Positions 8,690 to 17,614 of a stretch of DNA of 64,000 nt are shown here, piece after piece (within the stretch, counting starts at the first letter, position 1; the number at the start of each line of letters is the position of its first letter). Source of the DNA: Natronococcus sp. AD-5 (GTDB lineage Archaea; Halobacteriota; Halobacteria; Halobacteriales; Natrialbaceae); the NCBI RefSeq assembly GCF_030734285.1, contig NZ_CP132295.1, positions 682,001-746,000 of the forward strand. The letters run 5' to 3'. Made by a program: the position numbers and the translations under genes. Under the pieces are notes generated by a model, which was not told where the DNA came from, ran no database searches, and worked only from the letters and a program-made list of their open reading frames with translations.

Positions 8690-9135
8690 GGTTTCACCTC
8701 CGTTCCGTCGGGCTGCAAGGTGTGCGTCGAGCCGATCGAGCGTCTGCTTCGCGCCTTCGACCGCGCCGAACCCCGCGGCTTCGTCGCGTTCCGCTTCCGA
8801 CGCGAAGCGCATCCGCATGGTGAGCGCGGTCTTGCCGCCTTCCCGTTCGTCGAACGTCAGCCACTCGAAACGGATCGGGATCGTCGTCGGACCCGGGAGA
8901 GTAGGCCAGGTACTCGTTCCCGTCGGGATCGGTCATCACGTACCGCCGGACGCCGCCCGGCCGCAGGTTGATCTCGGCGGTCGCGGTCGTGAAACCGTCC
9001 GGTCCCCACCACCGCGTCACCTGCTCCGGGTCGGTCCAGGCGCCCCAGACGCGTTCGCGCGGGGCGTCGAACGTTCGCCGGACGGTCAGACTCGTCTCGG
9101 CCGTTTCGACCTCGTCGCCCGTCCGAGCCCGTCAC
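8690..9135 (-). pseudogene. Decayed SRPBCC (AHSA1-like) protein
   Basis: Three pieces in different frames reconstruct an AHSA1/SRPBCC domain: FDAPRERVWGAWTDPEQ, then WWGPDGFTTATAEINLRPGG, then ALTMRMRFASEAERDEAAG and GAVEGAKQTLDRLDAHLA. Compared with the intact paralogue immediately upstream (9132-9635), the segment around PGVYREVVEPERL is missing near 8880, so there is a real internal deletion as well as frameshifts. Proteins of this family bind hydrophobic ligands; no function remains likely here. The gene is an apparent tandem duplicate. Confidence 0.7.
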
Positions 9136-9635
9136 GCTGATCCCGCAGCAGACCGGTCGACGGACTCGGCGAGCTCGTCGAGGCTCTGGCTCCAGCCCTG
9201 TTCCATCCCTTCGAGAGGGCCAGCCATGTCCTCGGTCGCTTTCAGAACCTCCGCCTCCAGCGTGAGCTCCGTCGTGTCGCCGCGGTCCGCGAACGTAACC
9301 GCGTTGCGCACCTCGAGTCGGTAGCTACCATCGTCGTCCTCGAAGGCTCGACTGGTGATCACGAGTCGTTCGGGCTCGTCCACCTCGTGAAAGTCGCCCT
9401 CGTCCGGGTAGACGGTTCCGTCGGGTGCTTCCATGTCGATGCGGAAGGTGCCGCCGGGTCGTACGTCCATCTCGTGGACCGTACTCGTAAAGCCCTCCGG
9501 GCCCCACCACTGTTCGACTCGCGCGGGCTCGGTCCAGGCTTCCCAGACGCGCTCTCGCGGTGCGTCGAACGTTCGCGTGATGGTCAGGTCGTACTCGCTC
9601 GGATCGAACTCGGTTTCGGTCGTATCGGGTGTCAT
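9132..9635 (-). CDS. SRPBCC/AHSA1-family protein
   Basis: 167 residues. Typical landmarks are TITRTFDAPRERVWEAWTEP (residues 14-33), WWGPEGFTSTVHEMDVRPGG, and a C-terminal helix with GMEQGWSQSLDELAESV. The fold is a START-like helix-grip with a hydrophobic cavity; substrates of these small proteins are usually unknown. The start codon overlaps the stop of the ArsR regulator by 4 nt (ATGA at 9632-9635), so both are made from one message, a very common pairing in bacteria and archaea. A decayed duplicate follows downstream. Confidence 0.88.
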   Translation of the reverse strand: MTPDTTETEFDPSEYDLTITRTFDAPRERVWEAWTEPARVEQWWGPEGFTSTVHEMDVRPGGTFRIDMEAPDGTVYPDEGDFHEVDEPERLVITSRAFEDDDGSYRLEVRNAVTFADRGDTTELTLEAEVLKATEDMAGPLEGMEQGWSQSLDELAESVDRSAAGSA

Positions 9636-9970
9636 CTGTCATCTGCCTCCAGATGGTCTGCGAGCGCGTCGAATCGATCCTCCCAGAACACGCGGTACCG
9701 GGTCAACCAGCCGAAGGCGTCGCTCAGCGGTGCGGCCTCCAGGTGACACCGACGGAAACGCCCGTCCTTCTCGACTTCGATGAGGCCAGCGTCCTCCAGC
9801 ACTTGCAGATGCTTCGAAACCGCGGCCAGCGACGTATCGTGTGGCTCCGCCAGATCGCCGACGCTCTTTGGGCCGCCGGCCAGTTGCTCGATGAGGTCCC
9901 GTCGAGTCGGGTGTGCCAGCGCCCCGAAGATCGCGTCGAGGTCCGGATCGTTCGACTGTCGTTCAACCAT
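9632..9970 (-). CDS. ArsR/SmtB-family winged-helix transcriptional regulator
   Basis: 112 residues from the ATG at 9970 (a TTG at 9994 would add eight residues and is less likely). The winged helix is clear: IFGALAHPTRRDLIEQL, then SVGDLAEPHDTSLAAVSKHL as recognition helix and the wing VEKDGRFRRCHLEAAPL. No metal-binding cysteines are present, so it belongs to the non-metal group usually paired with SRPBCC proteins. The perfect palindrome at 9996-10015, 26 nt upstream of the ATG, is the likely autoregulatory operator. Confidence 0.9.
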   Translation of the reverse strand: MVERQSNDPDLDAIFGALAHPTRRDLIEQLAGGPKSVGDLAEPHDTSLAAVSKHLQVLEDAGLIEVEKDGRFRRCHLEAAPLSDAFGWLTRYRVFWEDRFDALADHLEADDR

Positions 9971-9995
9971 CCGATTGAATACACGTCGTGCCAAT

Positions 9996-10015
9996 ATTTA
10001 ACTCTTTAGTTAAAT
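9996..10015. promoter_or_regulatory. Perfect operator palindrome before the ArsR gene
   Basis: ATTTAACT-CTTT-AGTTAAAT, two perfect 8-bp arms, ends 26 nt upstream of the regulator's ATG, where the archaeal TATA box should be. ArsR-type autorepressors of SRPBCC operons are known to use TTTAACT/AGTTAAA-like sites; here the operator would overlap the TATA element. Confidence 0.7.
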
Positions 10016-10885
10016 GACCGCGAATGATCGTACAACGGGCATATAGCGCGCTCACCGCGGCGCTATCTTACTATCTCGATGCGTCCGCGATGCCGCCAGC
10101 GTACACGAGTGGAAGCAATATCGAACGTCCAATGAACGTGAAAGTCCCACCGCGAATTGTCTCGAATTTTGTCTGTTTCGAGAGCTATGGAGACGCAAAT
10201 TGTATCGAGAACCGTGAGTTCGAGCCGTCCACGGAGTCGGTCCGCGATTCGGATGCGTCTCAGGTAGTACGAGCAGCTAACCCGACCTGCTCGCGAAAAA
10301 CGGAATCGAACTGCGTCGAGGTGAACACGTCTCGCGTACGACGAGTACCGTCTTTAGTGATAGCGAACGGCGAATCGGCGAGTGAGAGTCGACTATCTGC
10401 GGTCGCGAAGGTAGCGGGAAGATCGCCGGTGAACGTGGAATCGTCCGGGTAGCGTGATACGCCGCCATCTCATCGAACTCGTCCGCGGTGTGTGGCGTCG
10501 TGCTGAACCGGTACGCGTCTCGCCAGCCTTCGTCTATTTATCTCTGATCGGTATATTCGTCGTCGTATTCGGAGACTCGATATGTTTCGGGAACGTCAGT
10601 TCGGCGCTCACCGCCAAGCGAGACGCCTCCGTACGGAGACTAGCTTTTTACCACCTGTTATTCAGCTCTGTTGAAACCGCTCGACGACGATATCGCTCGT
10701 CGTCACCCGCCTCGCTGGGATTTCGCGGTGCCCTCGTCGATCTATGCGCTCATCTACTACACAACTACTTGACGGTAAATAGCGACTTTTCCCTCTGAAT
10801 TTCGTCGATATATTTTATTCATCAATGGGTGCCAGTGGCTAGATTTAAACTATGAATCGGCGTTGCGGAAATGTGGGGAGAGACG
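10016..10885. other. Intergenic stretch without a recognisable gene
   Basis: About 870 bp between the ArsR operator and the protease. Open frames are serine/arginine-rich and do not resemble haloarchaeal proteins. The only notable element is GCTCTGTTGAAA at 10665-10676, identical to 12 nt of the terminal repeat of the mobile element at 34180-36317. Confidence 0.5.
10665..10676 (+). repeat. Possible solitary insertion-sequence end
   Basis: GCTCTGTTGAAA matches positions 2-13 of the 17-bp terminal inverted repeat of the element at 34180. No transposase or partner end is seen nearby, so this may be a relic or chance. Confidence 0.25.
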
Positions 10886-12450
10886 ATGGTTAAAGAGCTA
10901 ACAAAAGAAATACCGGAAGCGGTAGAGGAGGAACTACTCGAGCGGGAGAACGTCGTCGGCGTAGGCCGAGGGAGGAGGCGCGTGCGCGGCCAATTTACCG
11001 ACGAAGAAGTCATCGTCACGTTCGTCGAACGGAAGGTCGAGGAAGAGGAACTCGACGAAGATCAACTGGTTCCCCAATCGGTCGACATCGAAGATCAGGA
11101 CGTAGATACCGACGTCCAGGAAGCACCCGGCGGGTTTTACGCGCTACAACAACAGCGGACGGCTTCCCAGCCGATGCGACAGCAGACAGTTCCCCAGCCG
11201 ACGGTCGAAGAGCAAGCGGTAACAGCCCCGGCAACGACCCGGCGGACCCGCCACGACCGATGGCGGCAAGCTCCCGCTGGGGTGTCCATCAGTCACCCGG
11301 AGATCACGTTCGGAACGCTCGGCTCCCCGCCGCTCGTCACGCAGGAAGGTGAGCACGTGTTTCTCACGAACGCTCACGTTGCCGCACCGATGGACGAGGC
11401 GGAACGTGGCGATAGTATCCTTCAACCCGGGAGATACCACGGCGGGAACAATCCGGAAGACAAGATCGGCGAACTTCTGGAGTGGGGGGACCTCTCGGCG
11501 GACAAGGACAATACCTCCGATAGCGCGCTCGTCAAAATCACCGGTAACGCGGTCAGAAACGACATCCTCGGCCTCGGACCGCTCGTCGGCTGGACGGAAG
11601 CGAACTACGAGGAGGAACACATGAAAAGCGGGGCGCGGACCAACGTGACCAGCGGGCACCTCATCGCTCGTGACGTAACAGCGGTGATCGACTACAGGCC
11701 GCAACAACTGCGGTTCACCGGGCTGGACGTGTTCGAACCGATCAGTGCCGGTGGCGACAGTGGGAGCCTCATCGGCATCACGCGCCAGGATAAATCCTTC
11801 TACGCCACCAGCCTCCTGTTCGCCGGCAGCGTCCGGCAGACGCTCGCTATCCGATGGACGCCGTCCAGGAAGAACACGGGCAACTCGGAGTGGAACAACG
11901 GCAACAGCCAGGCGATCAGCAAGAGCAGTCAGGACTGTACCAAGGAGGACAAGAGCAACAGCCCCTACAGAGCCGGTCGGAGCTCACCCCGGGCCTCCAA
12001 CAGGGGCAAACATCCCCGTCACAGGGCGGTGAAATGCAACAACCGCCGATGGCTGGACAGGGTGTCGGGACTTCGCCGGCCGCGGAGGGACCACCGGAAG
12101 CCCGAACTCAGGGGATGACGGCTCTCGAGGCACCGCCCGACGTCCAGGCTCAGCAGGCCGCGGCCACGCAGACTGGAGTCGCCGAAGCCGAGTTTGCACC
12201 GCAGTACTTCTACGCTGGCGGACTCAGAACGATCGGCGCCAGTACGGAGAGTTGGTTCCACATCGGCGATTTCAATTGGGAGTACAATTTACACTTCACC
12301 GTCGTCCCGCTCGACCAATACCGATCGTTGACGTTTAGATGGATCAACTCGTACCGGTTGAACAACGGTCAAGTCCGGTACTGGGCCAGAGTCCAGAATC
12401 ACACCAACCAATCGGCCAGGTTCTATATCAGAGCGTTCCAGGAACGGTAA
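10886..12450 (+). pseudogene. Chymotrypsin-like serine protease with C-terminal domain, interrupted by a frameshift
   Basis: From the ATG at 10886 (GGGGAG 5 nt upstream). Residues 20-80 form the N-terminal module seen in bacterial and archaeal Nal1-like proteases (ENVVGVG, VIVTFVERK, VPQSVD, TDVQEAP). The protease domain has His164 (TNAHVA), Asp212 (TSDSALVKI) and Ser292 (SAGGDSGSLIG), so the catalytic triad is intact. Near 11848 the frame shifts by one: the original frame runs on as arginine-rich nonsense to 12118, while the next frame continues the protein from MDAVQEEHGQLGVEQ through a Gln/Pro/Gly-rich linker to a beta-rich C-terminal domain of unknown type (TESWFHIGDFNWEYNLHF to YIRAFQER) ending at 12450. 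There is no signal peptide. It is either a recent single-base mutation, a sequencing error or a programmed shift. Confidence 0.7.
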
Positions 12451-12685
12451 TCGAGACGAAATTTCTATTTCTGCCGTTCGAACGGCGAGTTGCGAAAATC
12501 ATTTGGATCGAGGAAGAGTAATCGATCTCGTCGAATCGGTAGATAACGTCGGATCAGAGATGGGTGCCGGTTCGTACGCGACGCCTATCGACGACGCCGA
12601 TCACCGAGTGAATACTCCAAACCTGGTTTCGAAACGAGACGGCGCCACGACCGAAATACGGCGACGGAACGAAAACGGGCGTGCG

Positions 12686-12913
12686 TTACGACTGGGAGTC
12701 CGTGTCGACGTCGCCGGCGGATTCGCGTTTGATGTCTTCGAGTTCCCGTTCGACTTTCGTCCGTCCTTTCTTGAATTCGCCGGCCGATTCACCGATGGAT
12801 CGTGCGAGTTTCGGGATCTTCTGCGCGCCGAACAGCAGGATGGCAATCCCGACGATGATCAGCAGTTCGGGCCCGCCGGGGACGGGAACGAACAGCGGTG
12901 CGATTGATGTCAC
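12686..12913 (-). CDS. tatA: Twin-arginine translocase subunit TatA
   Basis: 75 residues if translation starts at the GTG (12913): VTSIAPLFVPVPGGPELL and onward. One N-terminal membrane helix (residues about 14-29) is followed by the family hinge FGAQKIP (28-34) and an amphipathic helix KLARSIGESAGEFKKG, then an acidic tail, the TatA/B architecture. TatA forms the protein-conducting assembly for folded Tat substrates, with the TatC fusion at 51629-53323 as the receptor type. Tat substrates in this window include the binding lipoprotein, the GH43 enzyme, the blue copper protein and the large GH2 enzyme. The gene stands alone. Confidence 0.85.
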   Translation of the reverse strand: MTSIAPLFVPVPGGPELLIIVGIAILLFGAQKIPKLARSIGESAGEFKKGRTKVERELEDIKRESAGDVDTDSQS

Positions 12914-13205
12914 AAATAGACTGCCGCGGGAGACACTTGTAGGCTTTTTCCCTCGCACGTCCGACGCCTCCCGACTGTAGTCACCGAGGTGCGGTCGGTG
13001 ACTCCGGAGACACGTCACTCACTGCCAAGGAATTCGGTAGCACCCAGAGCATTCGATCTCACCCACCGGATCCGATCAGTCGACCGAATTTGCGAACTCG
13101 AGAGGGGGAGACGCACGCGTAGAATGCTGTATGTATTGCTCCTGCGATCACCAGCAGGAACTACCCCTCCCGAAACCTTCCACGAGGGCTCCTTTCAACG
13201 CCTCG
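12914..13205. other. Intergenic stretch, nothing recognised
   Basis: About 290 bp between the TatA start and the end of the next leftward gene. It should hold the TatA promoter, but no clear TATA box was identified. Confidence 0.4.
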
Positions 13206-13502
13206 TTAGTCGGCGTTGGGCGGGGCCGGCCGGGGCGCGGACGGGTCGGCCGTGGCGGAGGTAAGCGGGTTCGGTGATCGAAGCATCGCGATCGCGCTCC
13301 ACATGAGACCCGTCGCCATCGCACCGGCGCCGGAGAACGTCATTCCGAGCGAAAGGAACGTCGTGCCGTAGACGAATCCGATCGTCGCCGACGGAAGCGA
13401 CGTGCCGAGGGGGATGTGAGCCATCGAGTCGCGAAGCGTCGGGACGAGGAAGAACAGCGAGAGAACGCTCCCCGCGAGGAAGACGAGGTCTTGCCACATC
13501 AT
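13206..13502 (-). CDS. Small haloarchaeal membrane protein of unknown function
   Basis: 98 residues with three probable membrane segments (around DLVFLAGSVLSLFFLVP, TIGFVYGTTFLSLGMTF and GAMATGLMWSAIAML) and a proline-rich tail. The conserved-looking features are TLRDSMAHIPLGTSLPSA before the second helix and a glycine-rich third helix. Two adjacent ATG codons (13502, 13499) could serve as start. I do not recognise a named family. It has no obvious operon partner. Confidence 0.65.
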   Translation of the reverse strand: MMWQDLVFLAGSVLSLFFLVPTLRDSMAHIPLGTSLPSATIGFVYGTTFLSLGMTFSGAGAMATGLMWSAIAMLRSPNPLTSATADPSAPRPAPPNAD

Positions 13503-14041
13503 CGTCGCGTTCCCTCCCTCCCCGGCACGCAGACGGTCGATGTGCTGTGTTCAGGCGAATGAGACAGTATTGTGTGATTTGCCGTTCCTTTCATAACTAG
13601 ATAAGGTGACGAGGGTATAAAAGAATTACTCACTTCCGAGTTAGTTCTATTACAGAGGGGCTACCCGGTTCGATGTTACGGGGGTTCGAGAAATCGTCCC
13701 GACTATCTCGAGGCACGGTTCAAACCGGTGTAGTTCAGGAGATCGACCGTGACACGGAATAGTCAGCGCTACTCGAGCGCCCTAAGACGGGCGGAGCGAC
13801 GATCACATCAAACGGACGATGGTAGGGAGTTAGGTGCTAGTTGGAAGTCGGTCTGCTGTCGGCGGTGGAGTGCGTCGTAGACTGTCGCTTCCTCCCCGAT
13901 GTTAAGCCTCGAGGCATCTGCCCCGCACTTCTATGAATCGCTGTCATAAATACATCTCACGATGAGTATCGGTTCCGTCCGACATATGTGGCGAGTTGAC
14001 CTGTAACGATTTTATACCGGGGGCCGAAACCACGTAGCTAC
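13503..14041. other. Intergenic stretch with promoter of the GH4 gene
   Basis: No gene recognised. TTTTATAC at about 14009-14016 lies some 26-33 nt before the GH4 ATG and is a good TATA box for a leaderless message. Several short stretches around 13830-13940 may be relics of older coding DNA, but no family could be assigned. Confidence 0.5.
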
Positions 14042-15349
14042 ATGCCCGCGATCACGTTTATCGGAGCCGGGAGTATGGTGTTCGCGAAGAACCTCGTCGG
14101 CGACATCCTCTCGTTCGAGGCGCTTTCGGGTAGTACGATCACGCTGATGGACGTCGACGAACACCGACTCGCACAGACGACCGAAGTGGCGACGGCGATG
14201 GTCGAGAACGGCGACGTCGAGGCGACCGTCGAGGCGACGACCGATCGGCGAGAAGCGCTCGAGGGCTCGGATTACGTGCTGAACATGATCAACGTGGGCG
14301 GTACCGAGCCGTTCGAAAACGAGATTCGCATCCCGCAGGAGTACGGCGTCAACCAATCGATCGGCGACACGCTCGGCCCCGGCGGCATCTTCCGCGGGTT
14401 GCGAACGATCCCGACGATGCTCGAGATCGCCGAAGACATGGAAGAACTCTGCCCCGATGCGTTACTGCTGAACTACACTAACCCGATGGCGATCGTCTGC
14501 TGGGCGGTGGACGAAGCCACCGACATCGATACCGTCGGACTCTGCCACAGCGTTCCCCACACCGTCGAAGCGATCGCCGACTACGTCGACCTCCCGCAGG
14601 ACGAACTCGAGTACTGGGTCGCCGGAATCAATCACGTGGCCTGGTTCCTCGAACTCGAACACGAGGGACGAGACGTCTACCCAATGCTCGAGGAGGTCAT
14701 GACCGATCCGGACGTCTACGAGCGGGACACGGTCCGGTTCGAGATGCTGAAACACTTCGGCGCGTTCGTCACCGAATCCAGTCACCACATGTCGGAGTAC
14801 GTGCCGTACTTCCGGACTGACGACGCCGTTATCGACGAGATGACCGGAACCGGGTACGCCGAACGGATGCCGACCGCTACCTACCTCGAGGGGTGGAAAG
14901 AGCGCTCTGAGGAACGGGACAGCGCGCTCGAGGACGCTGAACCCGAAGCCGTCGAGATCGAACGATCCGAGGAGTACGCGTCCCGCCTCATCCACTCGAT
15001 AGGGACGGACACGCCGCGACGATTGAACCTGAACGTCTCTAACGACGGAGGTCACATCACGAATCTCCCGGCCGAGGCCTGCGTCGAAGTTCCGTGCCTC
15101 GTCGACGGCACCGGCGTTCGCCCCTGCTCAGTCGGCGACCTACCGCCGGAACTCGTCGGTCTCGTTCGCTCGAACGTCGACGTTCAGAAGCTCGCCGTCG
15201 AGGGAGCGCTCGAGGGAGACCGCGACGCAGTTCACCGAGCCGTCAAACTCGATCCGCTGACCGCCGCCGAACTCTCGCTCGGCGAGATCCACGAGATGAC
15301 CGAACGGCTCATCGAAGCGAACGAAGCGCATCTGCCGGAGCTGACGTAG
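14042..15349 (+). CDS. Glycoside hydrolase family 4 enzyme (alpha-galactosidase/alpha-glucosidase type)
   Basis: 435 residues, close to the family norm. GH4 enzymes hydrolyse glycosidic bonds by an NAD+- and divalent-metal-dependent redox-elimination mechanism. Seen here: the N-terminal Rossmann motif FIGAGSMVFAKNL (6-18), NYTNPMA at 144-150, the metal ligand Cys168 in GLCHS, and His198 in GINHVAWF. No signal peptide, so cytoplasmic. A relic of a MalK-type ATPase lies just downstream on the opposite strand, which suggests that the gene once sat in a larger sugar-uptake cluster. Anomer and sugar preference cannot be fixed from sequence alone. Confidence 0.92.
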   Translation: MPAITFIGAGSMVFAKNLVGDILSFEALSGSTITLMDVDEHRLAQTTEVATAMVENGDVEATVEATTDRREALEGSDYVLNMINVGGTEPFENEIRIPQEYGVNQSIGDTLGPGGIFRGLRTIPTMLEIAEDMEELCPDALLLNYTNPMAIVCWAVDEATDIDTVGLCHSVPHTVEAIADYVDLPQDELEYWVAGINHVAWFLELEHEGRDVYPMLEEVMTDPDVYERDTVRFEMLKHFGAFVTESSHHMSEYVPYFRTDDAVIDEMTGTGYAERMPTATYLEGWKERSEERDSALEDAEPEAVEIERSEEYASRLIHSIGTDTPRRLNLNVSNDGGHITNLPAEACVEVPCLVDGTGVRPCSVGDLPPELVGLVRSNVDVQKLAVEGALEGDRDAVHRAVKLDPLTAAELSLGEIHEMTERLIEANEAHLPELT

Positions 15350-15469
15350 CCAGTCTCCGGACGGCAGCGTGATTCGGCACCGGCCGTAACGACCGAAAAG
15401 CAGGAGATACTCGTCCGGAATCGGTCTCCGTTCGACGCGTCTTCTCTCGCAATGGTGTCCGACGGGTTC

Positions 15470-15650
15470 CGTGCGTTGGCGGTCCGGCGCGTTCGACTCC
15501 GCCGGCGATGCATTCGTCTCCGAATCCGCGTTCGTGACTGCCCCGCCAGTCTGTGCATCAAAGACGTGGATCCGCTCTTCGGGAAACCGAACCTGGAGCG
15601 TGTCCCGGGTGAGTACCGGCTACCGGAGTGTGCTGCCGGAACTCGGCGTA
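15470..15650 (-). pseudogene. C-terminal relic of a MalK-type ABC ATPase
   Basis: The reverse strand encodes TLQVRFPEERIHVFDAQTG followed by GAVTNADSE at about 15500-15610, the signature end of the TOBE region of haloarchaeal sugar ABC ATPases. Upstream of it (higher coordinates) the sequence changes frame and no ATPase domain remains. It marks the decay of a transporter next to the GH4 gene. Confidence 0.5.
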
Positions 15651-16995
15651 TACGTCCCCCGACCGGACGGCGCGGCGGCAGCGCCGAAAAGTCGAGCGTC
15701 GACGCCGTCGAACGTTACCTCTACGATCTTCGCCGTGATCCTCACGAACAGGTCGATCTCGTTGCTCGTTCGGTCGTTCGGACCGTCGCCGATGATCTCC
15801 GCGGTCGACTCCCGGCGTACGTTCGGGTGGTCGGGGGAGAAGCCCCGGTATTAAACCGTACGAGAACGGCTACAGTACGTTTTGAACCCTCGAACGGGGA
15901 CGGTTCGCTGCAAGCGACTTCACTCAGTTACTCGTGGAACCTCGGCACAACTGGTCAGGTTCGATCCACAGCGCGCCTACGGTACGCAGCCGCCCAAACT
16001 GCAACGATCCGTTACGAATTACGGCGATCGGAAGTGGGAGCGACCCCCTATGAAAGATTTTGCGAATGTATTATTCAGTAGTGTGGGTATAACCCTCTAC
16101 GAACGGTTTCGTTTCGATTAGACCGCGCCGAGAGGCAATTTAATATCGCACATAGTGGTAAATTATATACCACAATATTTCGTATTAAGTAATATAACAT
16201 ATAGTATATAATATAGGATATTTTATAGACGGGATGAAAGAATGTAGATGAGTTACTTCTAATTGCTTGGTGTTAAGTCCTGTAGTGCCAATCAAGAAAG
16301 TTTCAGAATGGTAAAAAATAGATGTATACGTAGATCGTAATAGCTCATTTTGTCTATAATAGTTCAATTTCTTTATCTTTATTAGACTATTTTGGGTGGA
16401 TATAGAGTATAGTCATGGACTCAGCCTTATAATGATATTCGAGTGGGAAAGCACCAGAGATGACCGTTCTCGCTAATTAAGTAAAACAAAGTTAAATCAC
16501 GATCTCTAATTGTTAAGTTGAATTCTAATGATTGATAGAATATTAGTACTAATAGTGGTATAATGGAGAAAGTATCATTTTCCCAATATTTTAAGCAGTT
16601 ATTGACAGGAAGGCGCAGTCCCGGAATGGTAATATCAGTAGAATACGGTGTCGACCCTTACGGAGGGTAACTCTTCTCTCAATACCGTAGAGAGCATAAA
16701 AATTAAACTCTGTGGATCCGGGCACAGTTACGAAGAAATCGGCGAATCTGCTCCGAAAAACCCAGAGACGATGATATCATGGGCTGTCGCGATCTTGATC
16801 AGCACAACCAACTGCAGATATCGAGGGTACGATTTGACGAACAGCCAGATGAATTGCGTGCGAGGCAGTGGGGTTCACGCATTCGTAACCTGTACGGCTC
16901 GAAAGGGAGGTGCTGTTTCATCGAGAGGATTGACTTACATAATACATATTTGATTAGGGCCCATCGTTAAGTGAATATAACGTAATAAATAATAT
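15651..16995. other. Degenerate DNA leading into an AT-rich island
   Basis: From 15650 to about 16100 there is decayed high-GC sequence. From about 16120 to 16650 the composition drops sharply to long A/T runs, quite unlike the rest of the window, with no plausible haloarchaeal reading frame. From 16650 the GC recovers partly; short frames there (for example around 16780-16930) are not convincing. The island is a likely remnant of foreign or mobile DNA. Confidence 0.6.
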
Positions 16996-17199
16996 GTGTG
17001 TTGGAACCAACCAACATACACGCTCGAGTCACGGGTTAACAGAGCAGCACAATCAGAGGTGACAAATCTGCCTCCCGAAGTGAGAGCGGCGCTCGCGACC
17101 GGTGGAGTGACCCTGATCGTACAGGGGCACGCACTTGGATGGGTGCTCATCGCGGTCGCGGTCGCCGTTTCGGCGGACGAATCGTCAAGCGAACACTAA
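16996..17199 (+). CDS. Possible small single-helix membrane protein
   Basis: A GTG-started frame of 67 residues at the edge of the AT-rich island. The second half looks coding: TNLPPEVRAALATGGVTLIV, then a hydrophobic segment HALGWVLIAVAVAVSA and an acidic tail. AT-rich TATA-like sequence precedes it closely (16973-16992) and a hairpin follows its stop directly (17202-17221). A shorter product from an internal GTG near 17059 is possible. No family is recognised and the call is tentative. Confidence 0.35.
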   Translation: MCWNQPTYTLESRVNRAAQSEVTNLPPEVRAALATGGVTLIVQGHALGWVLIAVAVAVSADESSSEH

Positions 17200-17201
17200 A
17201 C

Positions 17202-17226
17202 CTGGCCGATACCTAGGCCAGTATCG
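17202..17226. terminator. Interlocking inverted repeats, terminator-like
   Basis: CTGGCC (17202-17207) pairs with GGCCAG (17216-17221), and CGATAC (17207-17212) pairs with GTATCG (17221-17226). A T-rich run follows. It begins three nt after the stop of the small reading frame. Confidence 0.35.
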
Positions 17227-17474
17227 CTTGTTTTGTGATTCGCTGGTGGTGGAAACAGGTCCAGTCACCGGGTAGGATTATTGGAGCAGGGGATAAAAAG
17301 GATACTATTCAGTTCGTGATAGCACGTCGGTTCCATCACGTCCGAGAATCGCGGGACCGCGTTCGGCATCTGAATCTTCTCCCGTGCGGTAAGTAATACG
17401 CCCCAGTTCATCGTGTTAACGGTTATATACCCATATAAATACAGTTCGTGCTCATTCGAAGAAATAATAAGACG

Positions 17475-17593
17475 GATTCTCGAGCGAGAACGATCCCGTC
17501 CTCGCCGACGGCGAACGCGTCACGGTCGCGCTGGGCGTCCTCCTGCTCGGCGCCGCCGGGTTCGCGCTCCCGTTCGGCGCGCCCGCCGCGTAG
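17475..17593 (+). pseudogene. C-terminal fragment of an unidentified membrane protein
   Basis: A short frame without a start codon reads ENDPVLADGERVTVALGVLL then a hydrophobic end to a stop at 17591-17593. Its acidic-then-hydrophobic composition is haloarchaeal, but it is preceded by a stop and has no recognisable N-terminus. Confidence 0.25.
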
Positions 17594-17614
17594 TCCGCTC
17601 CGCGGAGAGGCGTC

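Noticed and set aside
10024-10452. 142-codon forward frame
   Set aside because: Ser/Arg-rich, no acidic bias and no homologue recognised; probably chance.
13206-13502. TatC or ComE-like assignment for the small membrane protein next to TatA
   Set aside because: Length and helix pattern do not fit TatC; left as unknown.
16648-16953. 101-codon frame within the AT-rich island
   Set aside because: Overlaps other frames of equal quality, no start signals and no recognisable domain.
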